Shown: positions 9,338 to 18,284 of the stretch, one piece after another
How positions within the stretch are numbered: the first letter of the stretch is position 1
Layout of the letters: each line of letters opens with the position of its first letter
Assembly (NCBI RefSeq): GCF_902459565.1
Contig: NZ_CABPSN010000010.1
Coordinates: forward strand, 115,037 to 179,036
Direction of reading: 5' to 3'
Source: Pandoraea aquatica
Lineage (GTDB): Bacteria > Pseudomonadota > Gammaproteobacteria > Burkholderiales > Burkholderiaceae
Length of the DNA stretch: 64,000 nucleotides
Position numbers and translations under genes: made by a program
Notes under the pieces: model-generated
The model's database searches: none
What the model was told of the DNA's origin: nothing
The model's input: the letters and a program-made list of their open reading frames with translations, nothing else

Positions 9338-10201
9338 GTGCTGAGTCTTTTCGGGGCGGCGTCGCTGTCGCTTGGCCTGCTCTCGAAACTCATCGACAAG
9401 ATGGTGAGCTTCTCGGCGGGGGTGCTGCTCGGCACGGCGTTGCTGCATTTGCTGCCGGAAAGCCTGGAGTCGCACGTCGACGCTCACGTCATCACGCGCT
9501 GGTTGCTTGGCGGACTGCTGGGCTTCTTTCTGCTGGAAAAGCTGGCGTTGCTGCGCCACAGCCATCATCACGAAGGCGACGGACATCACCACGAGCACGG
9601 CCACGACGCGCACGAAGCGGGCAAGGGTGGCTGGATGATTCTGGTGGGCAGCGCGATCCACAATTTCGCCGACGGCGTGGTGATTGCGGCGGCTTTTCTG
9701 ACCGATCCGCGTCTGGGTGTGGCGGCGACGGTGTCGATCACGGTGCACGAAGTCGCGCACAAGCTGGGCGACTTCATGGTGTTGCTCAACGCGGGGTTCA
9801 AGCGCCGCAAGGCGCTGGTGCTGACCCTGGCGTCGAGCCTGACGGCCCTGCTGGGTGGCGTGCTCGGTTACTTCATGCTGGATCGTCTGCAAAGCCTGAT
9901 TCCGTACCTGCTGGCGCTCGCGGCGAGCAGCTTCATCTACATTGCCGTGTCGGATCTCATGCCGCAGATGCAACGACGCACGTCGCCGCGCGACGCCCTG
10001 CCGCAGATCCTGCTGATCGGTGTCGGGCTGGCATTGGTGGTGTGGCTCAATGGTCATGACCACGATCATGATCACGGGCACGATCATGACAATGGCGGAA
10101 GTGCGTTGGCGATGTCGGCGAGCGAGGGCGGTTCGGAGGGCGGGGGCAATAGTCACCGTGTGCCAGTCGCTGCGAATGGTGCGGCGGGTTCGCAGCACTG
10201 A
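9338..10201 (+). CDS. ZIP-family metal transporter
   Basis: Inner-membrane importer of the ZIP family, probably for Zn(II) or related divalent metals. From GTG 9338 it has 287 residues. Helices IV and V carry the metal path motifs HNFADGVVIA and VHEVAHKLGD. A histidine-rich cytoplasmic loop (about residues 73-91) and a His/Asp-rich stretch near 243-254 are likely metal sensors. GTG 9338 removes much of the first helix: the same frame runs upstream as IDAIFLFIVIATLASG, but has no ATG, GTG or TTG. The real start may be a non-standard ATC at 9290, seven bases after GGGAGA. Specificity is not determinable here. Confidence 0.88.
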   Translation: MLSLFGAASLSLGLLSKLIDKMVSFSAGVLLGTALLHLLPESLESHVDAHVITRWLLGGLLGFFLLEKLALLRHSHHHEGDGHHHEHGHDAHEAGKGGWMILVGSAIHNFADGVVIAAAFLTDPRLGVAATVSITVHEVAHKLGDFMVLLNAGFKRRKALVLTLASSLTALLGGVLGYFMLDRLQSLIPYLLALAASSFIYIAVSDLMPQMQRRTSPRDALPQILLIGVGLALVVWLNGHDHDHDHGHDHDNGGSALAMSASEGGSEGGGNSHRVPVAANGAAGSQH

Positions 10202-10247
10202 GTCTGGCGTCGTCGGCACGTCGTACGCACGACGTCGAGCGGTACAA

Positions 10248-10276
10248 AAAAGGGCACCTCATCGAGGTGCCCTTTT
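10248..10276. terminator. Bidirectional terminator between ZIP and sulfurtransferase genes
   Basis: AAAAGGGCACCTC (10248-10260) pairs with GAGGTGCCCTTTT (10264-10276), with a three-base loop and A/T runs on both flanks. It serves the convergent ZIP and sulfurtransferase genes. Confidence 0.9.
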
Positions 10277-10309
10277 GCGTTGCGAGCCGACTTAAGTCGG
10301 CGTCGTGTC

Positions 10310-11194
10310 TCAGGGTTGTGCCCCCGTCGACACCGGACGGCGCTTGTCTGCACACCACTCGCTCCACGATCCGGGGTAAAGGCTCGCCCCGTGCAGGCCA
10401 GCCACTTCCATTGCCAGCAGATTGTGACAAGCGGTCACGCCCGAGCCGCATTGCGAGATGACGCGTTCCGGCAGGCGGTCGTGCCCGATCACCTGTGTGA
10501 ACTCCTCGCGCAGTGTGGCCGCTGGCTTGAAGCGGCCGTCAGCGCCAAGATTGTCTTTGAAGAAGCGATTCTTTGCGCCCGGAATATGGCCGCCAATCGG
10601 GTCGAGGGTTTCGTTCTCGCCGCGATAGCGATCCGGTGCGCGGGCATCGATCACCAGACGCTCGTGCGACGTGAGATTGCGCTCGATGGCGGCGGCGTCT
10701 GCCGTCGTCGCCAGCGGTTCACCCGGCGCGAAATCGCCGGGTGGCGGCGCTTCGGGCGGTGCGGCATCGAGTTTGAATCCGACCGCTTCCCAGGCTTGCA
10801 GGCCGCCGTCGAGGACGGCGACCGACTCGTGTCCGAGCCAGCGCAGCAACCACCACAGGCGCGCGGCATACATGCCGCCCTGGGCGTCATACGCGACAAC
10901 CTGCTGGCCTTTCGACAGGCCGCAAGCGGCGAGATGTCGAACGAGGGCGTCGCGATCGGGTAGCGGGTGACGGCCGTTCTTGCCGTTCGTCTTGCCGGAA
11001 AGGTCACGTTCGAGATGCGCGTAGAACGCGCCGAAGATATGACCCTGAACGTAGGCTTCCTCGCCGGCCTTGGGATTGGCGAGATCGAAACGGCAATCGA
11101 AGATGACCACCGGGGCACCGCCACCGGCGGCGGTTTGCATCAGCGCATCGAGATTTTGCGGACTGATGAGCGTGGTGAAATGCGTATGAATCAT
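10310..11194 (-). CDS. Thiosulfate/3-mercaptopyruvate sulfurtransferase
   Basis: A 294-residue two-domain rhodanese. It moves sulfane sulfur from a donor to cyanide or another thiol acceptor in the cytoplasm. The N-terminal rhodanese domain is the inactive one. The C-terminal domain has the catalytic loop CGSGVTA (Cys near residue 245), the form typical of 3-mercaptopyruvate sulfurtransferase (SseA) rather than thiosulfate rhodanese (CRxGxR/T). Its ATG at 11194 lies 42 bases downstream of the EamA gene stop, so the two may share a transcript. Family certain; preferred donor inferred from the loop. Confidence 0.92.
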   Translation of the reverse strand: MIHTHFTTLISPQNLDALMQTAAGGGAPVVIFDCRFDLANPKAGEEAYVQGHIFGAFYAHLERDLSGKTNGKNGRHPLPDRDALVRHLAACGLSKGQQVVAYDAQGGMYAARLWWLLRWLGHESVAVLDGGLQAWEAVGFKLDAAPPEAPPPGDFAPGEPLATTADAAAIERNLTSHERLVIDARAPDRYRGENETLDPIGGHIPGAKNRFFKDNLGADGRFKPAATLREEFTQVIGHDRLPERVISQCGSGVTACHNLLAMEVAGLHGASLYPGSWSEWCADKRRPVSTGAQP

Positions 11195-11236
11195 GGCGTC
11201 TCCGCAGACGGGCGTGGGGGATTCGTTCGGCGGCGA

Positions 11237-12091
11237 TCAGGCGGAGGGGGAAGGCCGGCGCAGTGCGGTCATGCCGCTCGCTACGATGAGCAGCATGCCG
11301 ATCCAGCCGGCCAGCGCAGGCCAGTCGCCCCAGACAAGCATGCTGATCAGTGTAGCGAAGATTACGCCCGAATATTGGAGATTCGCAGTGACGAGCGTGT
11401 TGCCCAGACTGAACGCCCGGGTGAGCGCCGTCTGCGCTATCAATGCGGCGATCCCGACGCCCAGCATCAGGCCGGCGCCGCGCCAGGTCATCGGGTGCAG
11501 GCCTTCGATGGCGACCCAGGTCAGACCGAGCAGCACGCCGCCGGCTGAGAAGTAGAAGACGATACGCCAGTCGGGCTCGCCCGCGGCGCCCAGCTCCTTG
11601 ACCTGCATGTACGCGATGGCGGAGAACACGCCGGAGACGACGCCTGCAACACCGGCGACCCACGCCTGGCTGTCGATGGTCGGCTGCAACAGGAGCGCCA
11701 CGCCAACGAAACCGGCGAAGATCGCCGCCACCAGCCTGAAATCGGTGCGCAGGCTACCGCGCATTGCCGCCGTCCCCATCACGATCAGCGAAATCCAGAT
11801 CGGCGACATGTAGTTGAGCGTCATTGCCGTGGAAAGCGGCAATTGCGTGAGCGAAAAGAACCAGAGACCGAGGGAAATAACGCCGGCCGTGCTGCGCTTG
11901 ATGTGCGATCCCAGATGACGTGTGCGAATGGACTGGCCGCGCAAACGCGCCATCCCCAGCAGGACGATCACGCCGATAAGGCTGCGGTAGAGAACGATTT
12001 CGCCGGTGTTGTATTCGTTTGCCGCCAGCTTGATGAAGAGCCCCATCAACGTGAACATGAAGGCGGAGACCAACATCCAGAGCGATTGCAT
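11237..12091 (-). CDS. EamA-domain (DMT superfamily) transporter
   Basis: A 284-residue inner-membrane protein with about ten hydrophobic helices in two EamA repeats, each of about 140 residues. The start ATG at 12091 (MQSLWMLVSAFMF) places the first helix at the N-terminus. An upstream extension to 12166 is hydrophilic and less likely. DMT transporters export metabolites such as amino acids or nucleobases, and the substrate cannot be read from sequence. It lies upstream of the sulfurtransferase gene on the same strand with a 42-base gap. Functional link unproven. Confidence 0.88.
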   Translation of the reverse strand: MQSLWMLVSAFMFTLMGLFIKLAANEYNTGEIVLYRSLIGVIVLLGMARLRGQSIRTRHLGSHIKRSTAGVISLGLWFFSLTQLPLSTAMTLNYMSPIWISLIVMGTAAMRGSLRTDFRLVAAIFAGFVGVALLLQPTIDSQAWVAGVAGVVSGVFSAIAYMQVKELGAAGEPDWRIVFYFSAGGVLLGLTWVAIEGLHPMTWRGAGLMLGVGIAALIAQTALTRAFSLGNTLVTANLQYSGVIFATLISMLVWGDWPALAGWIGMLLIVASGMTALRRPSPSA

Positions 12092-12214
12092 GGCGAATTG
12101 TGGCCGATAACGGCGAGGAGACGAACGAGCGCGTTTTGTGCTGAACGCAGGCGACTCGTGCAGCACAAAAGGTCAGTGCACGGTCATATCGAAAGCATGG
12201 CGTCGATTCTAACG

Positions 12215-12240
12215 AAAACGGCGGGCACATGGCCCGCCGT
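12215..12240 (-). terminator. Rho-independent terminator of the Rieske oxygenase gene
   Basis: On the minus strand ACGGCGGGC-loop-GCCCGCCGT (12218-12240 on the plus coordinates) is followed by TTTT. It lies 130 bases beyond the oxygenase stop codon and upstream of the EamA gene. Confidence 0.75.
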
Positions 12241-12371
12241 TCAGCGTTTTTTCGGCAAATATTTAATTCAGTCTCGCCGGTACCACATGGCGTCCGCGAG
12301 GTCGATCCGACGCGACTTCCACCGGATCGTCTTGCGTTCTCGTACGATGAGATTTCCTGAGCCGACGAGGC

Positions 12372-13487
12372 TTAGAAATCCCCCATCTGGCGACGCAGGA
12401 ACTCGTGGAAGTGTTGCATGCCGTCTTCCATCGGGCTTTGATACGGACCCACTTCAGAGACGCCTCGCTGGAACAGGGCGCGACGCCCGGCGTCCATGCG
12501 CTCGGCGATCTCGTCGTCTTCGCGTGCCGTTTCCATGTAGGCAGCACGCTCGGCCTCGATGAATTCGCGTTCGAAGAGCGCGATTTCCTCGGGGTAATAG
12601 AATTCGACGATGTTCGTCGTCTTTTGCGGTCCGTTCGGGATCAGCCACGACACCACGAGCACGTGCGGGTACCACTCGATCATGAGGTGCGGGTAGTACA
12701 CCATCCATATCGCGCCGAAGTCCGGCGGCACGCCTTCCCGGTAGCGCAGCAGCACGTCGTGCCACTGGCGGTAGATCGGGCTGCCGGGTTTGGCGAGGCC
12801 TTCGTGAACGCCAACCGTCTGGACGCTGTACCAGTCGCCGAATTCCCAGCTCAGGTCTTCGCACGAAACGAAGCTGCCCAGACCGGGATGGAACGGTACG
12901 ACGTGATAGTCCTCGAGGTAAACCTCGATGAACGTCTTCCAGTTGTAGTTACATTCGTGCACTTCGACGTGATCGAACATGAAGTTCGAGAAGTCGAGAT
13001 GGTGCTTCACGCCTAGCCGTGAGAGATCGGCCTGCACATTGCGGCCTTCTGCTTCGAACAGCAGCCCGTTCCAGCGTTGCAGCGGGAACTTGCCGAGGTT
13101 CAGGCAGGGCTTCTCCGGGAAATGCGGCGCGCCGAGCAGTTCGCCCTTTGTGTCGTAAGTCCAACGGTGAAGCGGGCAAACGATATTGGGCGTGTTCCCA
13201 CGCCCATTGAGCATGACCGCCTGGCGGTGACGGCAGACGTTCGAGAGCAGTTCGATGCCGCTGTGCTCGCCCGAACCGTTGCGGACCAGCATGCGGCCTT
13301 CCTGCTCTGCCGGAAGGGCGAAATAATCGCCGACTTCCGGGACCATCAATTCGTGGCCCACGTAGCGGGGGCCGTGCTTAAACAGGACTTCACGCTCGCG
13401 GGCGAGGAGCGCCTCGTCGAAATACGTGTAGACCGGTAGTTGGCTTGAGGCTGGCTTCAGTTGCAAAGCGCTGCTTAGATTGGACAT
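12372..13487 (-). CDS. Rieske-type aromatic ring-hydroxylating dioxygenase, alpha subunit
   Basis: A 371-residue oxygenase subunit. The Rieske [2Fe-2S] site is complete: C-R-H near residue 85 and C-P-L-H about 20 residues later. The mononuclear iron site is suggested by LEDYHVVPFH near 190-200. The start ATG at 13487 has GGGAG just upstream; GTG 13493 is possible. It lies divergent from xseB and alone, without a beta subunit, ferredoxin or reductase gene, so electrons must come from a partner elsewhere. Related single-gene Rieske oxygenases act on aromatics or on quaternary amines and other small substrates. The substrate is unknown. Confidence 0.88.
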   Translation of the reverse strand: MSNLSSALQLKPASSQLPVYTYFDEALLAREREVLFKHGPRYVGHELMVPEVGDYFALPAEQEGRMLVRNGSGEHSGIELLSNVCRHRQAVMLNGRGNTPNIVCPLHRWTYDTKGELLGAPHFPEKPCLNLGKFPLQRWNGLLFEAEGRNVQADLSRLGVKHHLDFSNFMFDHVEVHECNYNWKTFIEVYLEDYHVVPFHPGLGSFVSCEDLSWEFGDWYSVQTVGVHEGLAKPGSPIYRQWHDVLLRYREGVPPDFGAIWMVYYPHLMIEWYPHVLVVSWLIPNGPQKTTNIVEFYYPEEIALFEREFIEAERAAYMETAREDDEIAERMDAGRRALFQRGVSEVGPYQSPMEDGMQHFHEFLRRQMGDF

Positions 13488-13715
13488 TCCCACTCCCGTC
13501 TAGCTTGAAAGCAGTGAACAACCCAACCATCGAAAAATCGATTTAGGGGAACCGACGATTATACCCGGTCTAAGCAACCGAGGGCTGCTAAGTCCATGAT
13601 TTACGTTAAATAATGTCCGAAAAAAGTCATCCGGACCCGATTTCAGGCAATTTACGCTCTGCGAGCTAATGCGCTTTTGCCGTAAAATGGAACATTCGAC
13701 CCGAATTTTGCGTTT

Positions 13716-13988
13716 ATGGCCAAGACTGCAAAGTCGCAAGACGCGGCACCCGAAGTGCCGCAAGACCTGCCCGAGACCTATGAGGCTGCGCTGGCTGAGC
13801 TCGAACAGCTCGTCGGACGCATGGAGGGCGGTGAACTGGGACTGGAAGAATCGTTGGGCGCCTATCGGCGCGGTGCCGTCCTGGTGAAGTATTGCCAGGG
13901 CCTGCTCGAGAAGGTCGAGCAGCAGGTGAAGGTGCTCGAAGGCGAGACGCTCAAGCCGCTCGAAGCGTCGTCGCGCGACGAGTTCTAA
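13716..13988 (+). CDS. xseB: Exodeoxyribonuclease VII small subunit
   Basis: A 90-residue cytoplasmic protein that binds XseA to form the single-strand exonuclease VII. The core LPETYEAALAELEQLVGRME (about 21-40) and the two-helix coiled coil with LGLEESLGAYRRG are typical. An 18-residue polar N-terminal extension precedes it. It is the first gene of the xseB-ispA-dxs-folE2 group seen in many Burkholderiales; xseA is not in the window. No clear Shine-Dalgarno sequence precedes the ATG. Confidence 0.95.
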   Translation: MAKTAKSQDAAPEVPQDLPETYEAALAELEQLVGRMEGGELGLEESLGAYRRGAVLVKYCQGLLEKVEQQVKVLEGETLKPLEASSRDEF

Positions 13989-14109
13989 GTCGCTTGAGCG
14001 GCCAACCCGAAATACGGCAAGACGACCCACGACCCAAGGCGCCCCGAGCAAGATTCAGGGGCGCTTCAATAACAAGCACGGCCCGACGGGCACGTGTAGG
14101 ACGAAGACG

Positions 14110-15006
14110 ATGGCGGATCAGAATATCAAGGCCTGGATGCAGGCAGTACAGGCCCGTGTGGAACAGGCGCTCGACGCTGCGCTGCCCAAGGCGGCCGATG
14201 GCGGCTCGGCGCGACTCAACGAATCGATGCGTTACGCCGTGCTCGGCGGCGGCAAGCGCGTGCGTCCGCTGCTGTGCTTCGCTGCAGGCGAAGTGACGCA
14301 AGCCAGCGAGACGGCGCTCGACCGCGCGGCATGCGCCGTCGAAATGATCCATGCCTACTCGCTGGTGCACGACGATCTGCCGTGCATGGACGATGACGAT
14401 CTGCGTCGCGGCAAGCCGACGGTGCACGTGCAGTACGACGAAGCGACGGGTCTGCTCGCTGGCGATGGTCTGCAGACGCAGGCCTTCGCACTGTTGGGCG
14501 AGGCGACGGGCGATCTGAGCGCTGCGCAGTCGCTCGCGCTGGTGCGTGAACTGGCGCTGGCCTCGGGTGCGCTCGGCATGGCCGGCGGTCAGGCGATCGA
14601 TCTGGAAAGCGTGGGCATCAAGCTCACGCAGTCGCAACTGGAGAACATGCATCGTCTGAAGACGGGCGCGTTGCTGCGTGCTTCGCTGCGTATGGGCGCT
14701 ATTTGTGGCCGCGCGCTGTCGGACGACGAAACGGTCGCGCTCGACGCTTACGCAGCCGCCGTCGGACTGGCTTTCCAGGTGGTGGACGATATTCTCGACA
14801 CGACGGCCGACTCGGCCACGCTGGGCAAGACCGCCGGTAAGGACGCCGCCAACGACAAGCCGACTTATGTGTCGCTGATGGGCCTCGATGGCGCGCGCGG
14901 CTACGCGGAAAAGCTGCGTGCCGATGCGCATGCAGCGAGTGCGTCGCTGGGTAACGCGGATCGTCTGCGTGCACTGGCCGATTACGTCGTCGATCGCATT
15001 AATTGA
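14110..15006 (+). CDS. ispA: Farnesyl diphosphate synthase
   Basis: 298 residues. Condenses isopentenyl diphosphate with dimethylallyl and geranyl diphosphate to give C15 farnesyl diphosphate, the precursor of quinones and undecaprenyl carriers. The first aspartate-rich motif DDLPCMDDDDLRRG (about 91-104) has the two-residue insertion seen in bacterial FPP synthases. The second motif is DDILD (about 225). The GGKRVRPLL substrate loop is near 49. It follows xseB by 121 bases and precedes dxs, so it belongs to one isoprenoid gene group. Confidence 0.96.
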   Translation: MADQNIKAWMQAVQARVEQALDAALPKAADGGSARLNESMRYAVLGGGKRVRPLLCFAAGEVTQASETALDRAACAVEMIHAYSLVHDDLPCMDDDDLRRGKPTVHVQYDEATGLLAGDGLQTQAFALLGEATGDLSAAQSLALVRELALASGALGMAGGQAIDLESVGIKLTQSQLENMHRLKTGALLRASLRMGAICGRALSDDETVALDAYAAAVGLAFQVVDDILDTTADSATLGKTAGKDAANDKPTYVSLMGLDGARGYAEKLRADAHAASASLGNADRLRALADYVVDRIN

Positions 15007-15026
15007 GCGACGTAGCTAAGAAGTAA

Positions 15027-15222
15027 GCCGACGATGCGTGGCGGAAGTCACTTCGCGACGCGTCATCGGCAAATGAGTTTTCTGAGGAGTTCCTGGCGCG
15101 CGGGTCAATGCGTATCCGGGGACTGCTTGCAGTAGCGATAAGCAAGGGGCAAGGAGGGTCGACGCGTTTCTCCCCACAGAGCGCATCGGCAGGAGATCGG
15201 GAACAACTCACAGGGGGAGTTG
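15027..15222 (+). promoter_or_regulatory. Structured leader between ispA and dxs
   Basis: The 248-base gap before dxs has no open frame of note but can form several hairpins in the sense RNA. These are GCCGA-ATGCGT with ACGCGT-TCGGC (15027-15070), CTTGC/GCAAG (about 15127-15146), and CAACTC/GAGTTG (15204-15222), which enclose a GGGGGAG tract. It could attenuate or modulate dxs expression. I do not recognise a known riboswitch class. Confidence 0.4.
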
Positions 15223-15254
15223 CCCGGTAAAGAACGCCTATATATGGAACGACG

Positions 15255-17171
15255 ATGTACGAACTTCTAAATACTATCGATGACCCGGCCGATCTGCGGC
15301 GTCTGGAGCGTCGCCAACTCGCGCCGCTGGCCGAAGAGCTGCGGGCTTTCGTGCTTGAGAGTGTGTCGCGCACCGGCGGCCACCTGTCGTCCAACCTCGG
15401 CACGGTAGAGCTGACGATTGCGCTGCACTACGTCTTCAACACGCCGGAAGATCGCATTGTCTGGGACGTGGGCCACCAGAGCTACCCGCACAAGATCCTG
15501 ACGGGTCGTCGCGAACAGATGGGTTCGCTGCGTCAGCTCGGCGGTATCTCGGGTTTCCCGAAGCGCGACGAATCGCCGTACGACACGTTCGGCACGGCGC
15601 ATTCGAGCACGTCGATCTCGGCGGCGCTCGGCATGGCGCTCGGCGCACGCACGAAGGGTGAGAACCGCTTCGGCATCGCGGTGATCGGCGACGGTTCGAT
15701 GACGGCCGGTATGGCGTTCGAGGCCATGAACAACGCCGGCGTGCATGAAGACGTGCCGCTGCTGGTCATCCTCAACGACAACGATATGTCGATTTCGCCG
15801 CCGGTCGGTGCGCTCAACCGCTATCTGGCCCGTCTGATGTCGGGCCGTTTCTACGCCGCTGCGAAGAAGGGCGTGGAGAAGGTGCTGAGCGTGGCGCCCC
15901 CGGTACTGGAGCTGGCCCGCAAGTTCGAAGAGCATGCCAAGGGCATGGTCGTGCCGGCCACGATGTTCGAAGAGTTCGGCTTCAACTACATCGGCCCGAT
16001 CGACGGTCACGACCTCGACTCGCTGATCCCGACGCTCGAGAACATCAAGAATCTGAAGGGCCCGCAGTTCCTGCACGTCGTCACGCGCAAGGGCTACGGC
16101 TATAAGCTCGCGGAAGCCGACCCGGTGCTGTATCACGGTCCGGGCAAGTTCAACCCGGCCGAAGGTATCAAGCCGAGCACGAGCAGCAAGAAGACGTACA
16201 CGCAAGTGTTCGGCGACTGGCTGTGCGATATCGCGGCGGTAGACAAGCGCATCGTGGGCATTACGCCGGCCATGCGTGAAGGCTCCGGCCTCGTGGAGTT
16301 CGAGAAGCGTTTTCCGGATCGTTACTACGACGTGGGCATCGCCGAGCAGCATGCGGTGACGTTCGCAGGTGGTATGGCGACCGAAGGTCTGAAGCCGATT
16401 GTCGCGATCTACTCGACGTTCCTGCAACGCGGTTACGATCAGTTGATCCACGACGTCGCGCTGCAAAATCTGCCGGTCGTGTTCGCGCTGGACCGCTCGG
16501 GGCTCGTGGGTGCCGACGGTGCGACCCACGCCGGTGCGTACGACATTCCGTTCATGCGCTGCATTCCGAACATGGTCGTGATGGCCCCGTCGGACGAGAA
16601 CGAATGCCGCCAGATGCTGTACACCGGCGTGCAGATCGACGGTCCGTCGGCGGTGCGTTATCCGCGTGGCGCAGGCACGGGTGCCGTGATCGAGCAGACG
16701 ATGACGGCACTGCCGATCGGCAAGGGCGTGGTGCGTCGCGAGAGCCAGGCGGAAGCCGGACGTCGCGTCGCCATTCTCGCCTTCGGTAGCATGGTGGCCC
16801 CGTCGCTTGCAGCGGCTGCGCAACTCGATGCGACCGTGGCCGACATGCGCTTCGTCAAGCCGATCGACGACGAGTTGATCGCACGACTGGCGCAAACGCA
16901 CGACTACCTCGTGACGGTGGAAGAGGGCAGCATCATGGGCGGTGCGGGTTCGGCAGTGGCTGAATCCCTGTTGGCCAGCGGGGGCAATCGACCCGTACTA
17001 CAATTGGGCCTGCCCGATCGCTTCATCGATCATGGCGACCCGGCATTGTTGCTGTCCGGCGTGGGTCTCGACGCTGCAGGTATCGCCAAGTCGATCTGCG
17101 AGCGCTTCGATCTTCCGTCGGCAGAGGCCGCTCAGACAACTGACAAGACTGCGACGAAGCTCGTCGCCTGA
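15255..17171 (+). CDS. dxs: 1-deoxy-D-xylulose-5-phosphate synthase
   Basis: 638 residues, thiamine-diphosphate dependent. Condenses pyruvate and glyceraldehyde 3-phosphate, the first step of the non-mevalonate pathway. [14 protein letters not shown] (about 41-54) holds the catalytic His. The thiamine-diphosphate motif [16 protein letters not shown] is near 152-167. The transketolase pyrimidine domain has [16 protein letters not shown] near 357-372, including the conserved Glu. A transketolase C-terminal domain closes the protein. Placement after ispA groups isoprenoid precursor supply and use. Length is normal. Confidence 0.98.
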   Translation: MYELLNTIDDPADLRRLERRQLAPLAEELRAFVLESVSRTGGHLSSNLGTVELTIALHYVFNTPEDRIVWDVGHQSYPHKILTGRREQMGSLRQLGGISGFPKRDESPYDTFGTAHSSTSISAALGMALGARTKGENRFGIAVIGDGSMTAGMAFEAMNNAGVHEDVPLLVILNDNDMSISPPVGALNRYLARLMSGRFYAAAKKGVEKVLSVAPPVLELARKFEEHAKGMVVPATMFEEFGFNYIGPIDGHDLDSLIPTLENIKNLKGPQFLHVVTRKGYGYKLAEADPVLYHGPGKFNPAEGIKPSTSSKKTYTQVFGDWLCDIAAVDKRIVGITPAMREGSGLVEFEKRFPDRYYDVGIAEQHAVTFAGGMATEGLKPIVAIYSTFLQRGYDQLIHDVALQNLPVVFALDRSGLVGADGATHAGAYDIPFMRCIPNMVVMAPSDENECRQMLYTGVQIDGPSAVRYPRGAGTGAVIEQTMTALPIGKGVVRRESQAEAGRRVAILAFGSMVAPSLAAAAQLDATVADMRFVKPIDDELIARLAQTHDYLVTVEEGSIMGGAGSAVAESLLASGGNRPVLQLGLPDRFIDHGDPALLLSGVGLDAAGIAKSICERFDLPSAEAAQTTDKTATKLVA

Positions 17172-17196
17172 CCTGTCCGGTAGTCTCGAGTCTCCG

Positions 17197-17229
17197 AACG
17201 ATCCGGCCCCAGCGCCGGATCGTTTCGTT
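17197..17229 (+). terminator. Terminator after dxs
   Basis: AACGATCCGGC (17197-17207) pairs perfectly with GCCGGATCGTT (17214-17224), followed by TCGTTTT. It may separate folE2 from the dxs transcript or act as a partial stop. Confidence 0.75.
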
Positions 17230-17371
17230 TTGAAAGACGCATTCCCCATCCCGTGCCGGGGTTCTCCGGCACGTTCCCGACGCCACTCGGCAGAGGCTTG
17301 CGAGCCGTGTGTCGGATACGTTTGCCCATTGCCTCCCCCCAAGTCGGCTTGCCGGCAAAGAAGGAAATTAG

Positions 17372-18181
17372 ATGAACCAGATGAACCCCGCTTTCGTCAT
17401 GCCGGATGTGCAGAGCACCGTCGACACCCGGCAGATTCCGATTCAGCGCGTTGGTGTGCGTGGCGTGCGTCATCCGTTGTCGGTGCGTCTGGCCGACGGC
17501 GACGTGCAGGCCACCATCGGCCTGTTCAATCTCGACGTGCATTTGCCTGCCGACCAGAAGGGCACGCACATGTCGCGTTTCGTTGCCTTGCTCGAAGAGA
17601 ATCGCGAGCCGGTGAACGTGGCGGGCTTCCGCGCGATGCTCGCCAGCATGCTCGATAAGCTCGAAGCCGAAGCCGGTCGCATCGAAGTGACGTTCCCGTA
17701 CTTCATCAACAAGACGGCACCGGTGTCGGGCGTGCAGAGCCTGATGGACTACGAAGTCACGCTGACTGGCGATGTGCGCAACGGCGAGACGCGCGTGTGG
17801 CTCAAGGTCCTCGTGCCGGTCACGAGCCTGTGCCCGTGCTCGAAGAAGATCTCGCAATATGGCGCGCACAATCAGCGCTCGCACATCACCATCGACGCGG
17901 AGATCGCGGGTGATATCGCTGTCGAAGAGCTGGTGCGGATGGCCGAAGAGGAGGCGTCGTGCGAGTTGTGGGGGCTGCTCAAGCGCCCGGACGAGAAATA
18001 CGTGACCGAGCGTGCCTATGAGAATCCGAAGTTCGTGGAGGATCTAGTGCGTGACGTGGCGACGCGTCTGAACAACGAGCCGCGCGTGGCGGCATATGTG
18101 CTTCAGGCCGAGAACTTCGAATCGATCCACAATCACAGCGCCTATGCCGTGATCGAGCGCGATAAGCGCGTGGCGGCGTGA
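17372..18181 (+). CDS. folE2: GTP cyclohydrolase FolE2 (type IB)
   Basis: 269 residues. Converts GTP to dihydroneopterin triphosphate, the entry step of folate synthesis. The active-site region [24 protein letters not shown] (about 149-172, quoted here as the Cys-Pro-Cys-Ser loop and following His/Gln) is the FolE2 signature; the metal-binding Cys lies in it. FolE2 is metal-promiscuous and in some bacteria replaces the zinc enzyme FolE under zinc limitation. No Zur-like operator is obvious in the 200 bases upstream. The start ATG 17372 has AAGGAA upstream. It sits after dxs, as in related genomes. Confidence 0.96.
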   Translation: MNQMNPAFVMPDVQSTVDTRQIPIQRVGVRGVRHPLSVRLADGDVQATIGLFNLDVHLPADQKGTHMSRFVALLEENREPVNVAGFRAMLASMLDKLEAEAGRIEVTFPYFINKTAPVSGVQSLMDYEVTLTGDVRNGETRVWLKVLVPVTSLCPCSKKISQYGAHNQRSHITIDAEIAGDIAVEELVRMAEEEASCELWGLLKRPDEKYVTERAYENPKFVEDLVRDVATRLNNEPRVAAYVLQAENFESIHNHSAYAVIERDKRVAA

Positions 18182-18206
18182 TCGGTTGTGATTTTCGCAA
18201 GACGTA

Positions 18207-18234
18207 AAAAAACCGCTCCTCGGAGCGGTTTTTT
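18207..18234. terminator. Bidirectional terminator after folE2
   Basis: AAAAAACCGCTC pairs with GAGCGGTTTTTT around a CTCG loop. It lies between convergent folE2 and tsaD and can act on both strands. Confidence 0.9.
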
Positions 18235-18284
18235 CTTGGGCGTTCGTCGAACGGTGTACAGCTCGTCAAGCCATCGACGCCGCG

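Noticed and set aside
15267..16901. 544-codon minus-strand frame opposite dxs, and similar long antisense frames opposite polA, the chemoreceptors and the P450 fusion
   Set aside because: No domain homology, Arg/His-rich composition, no ribosome sites; all mirror well-supported genes.
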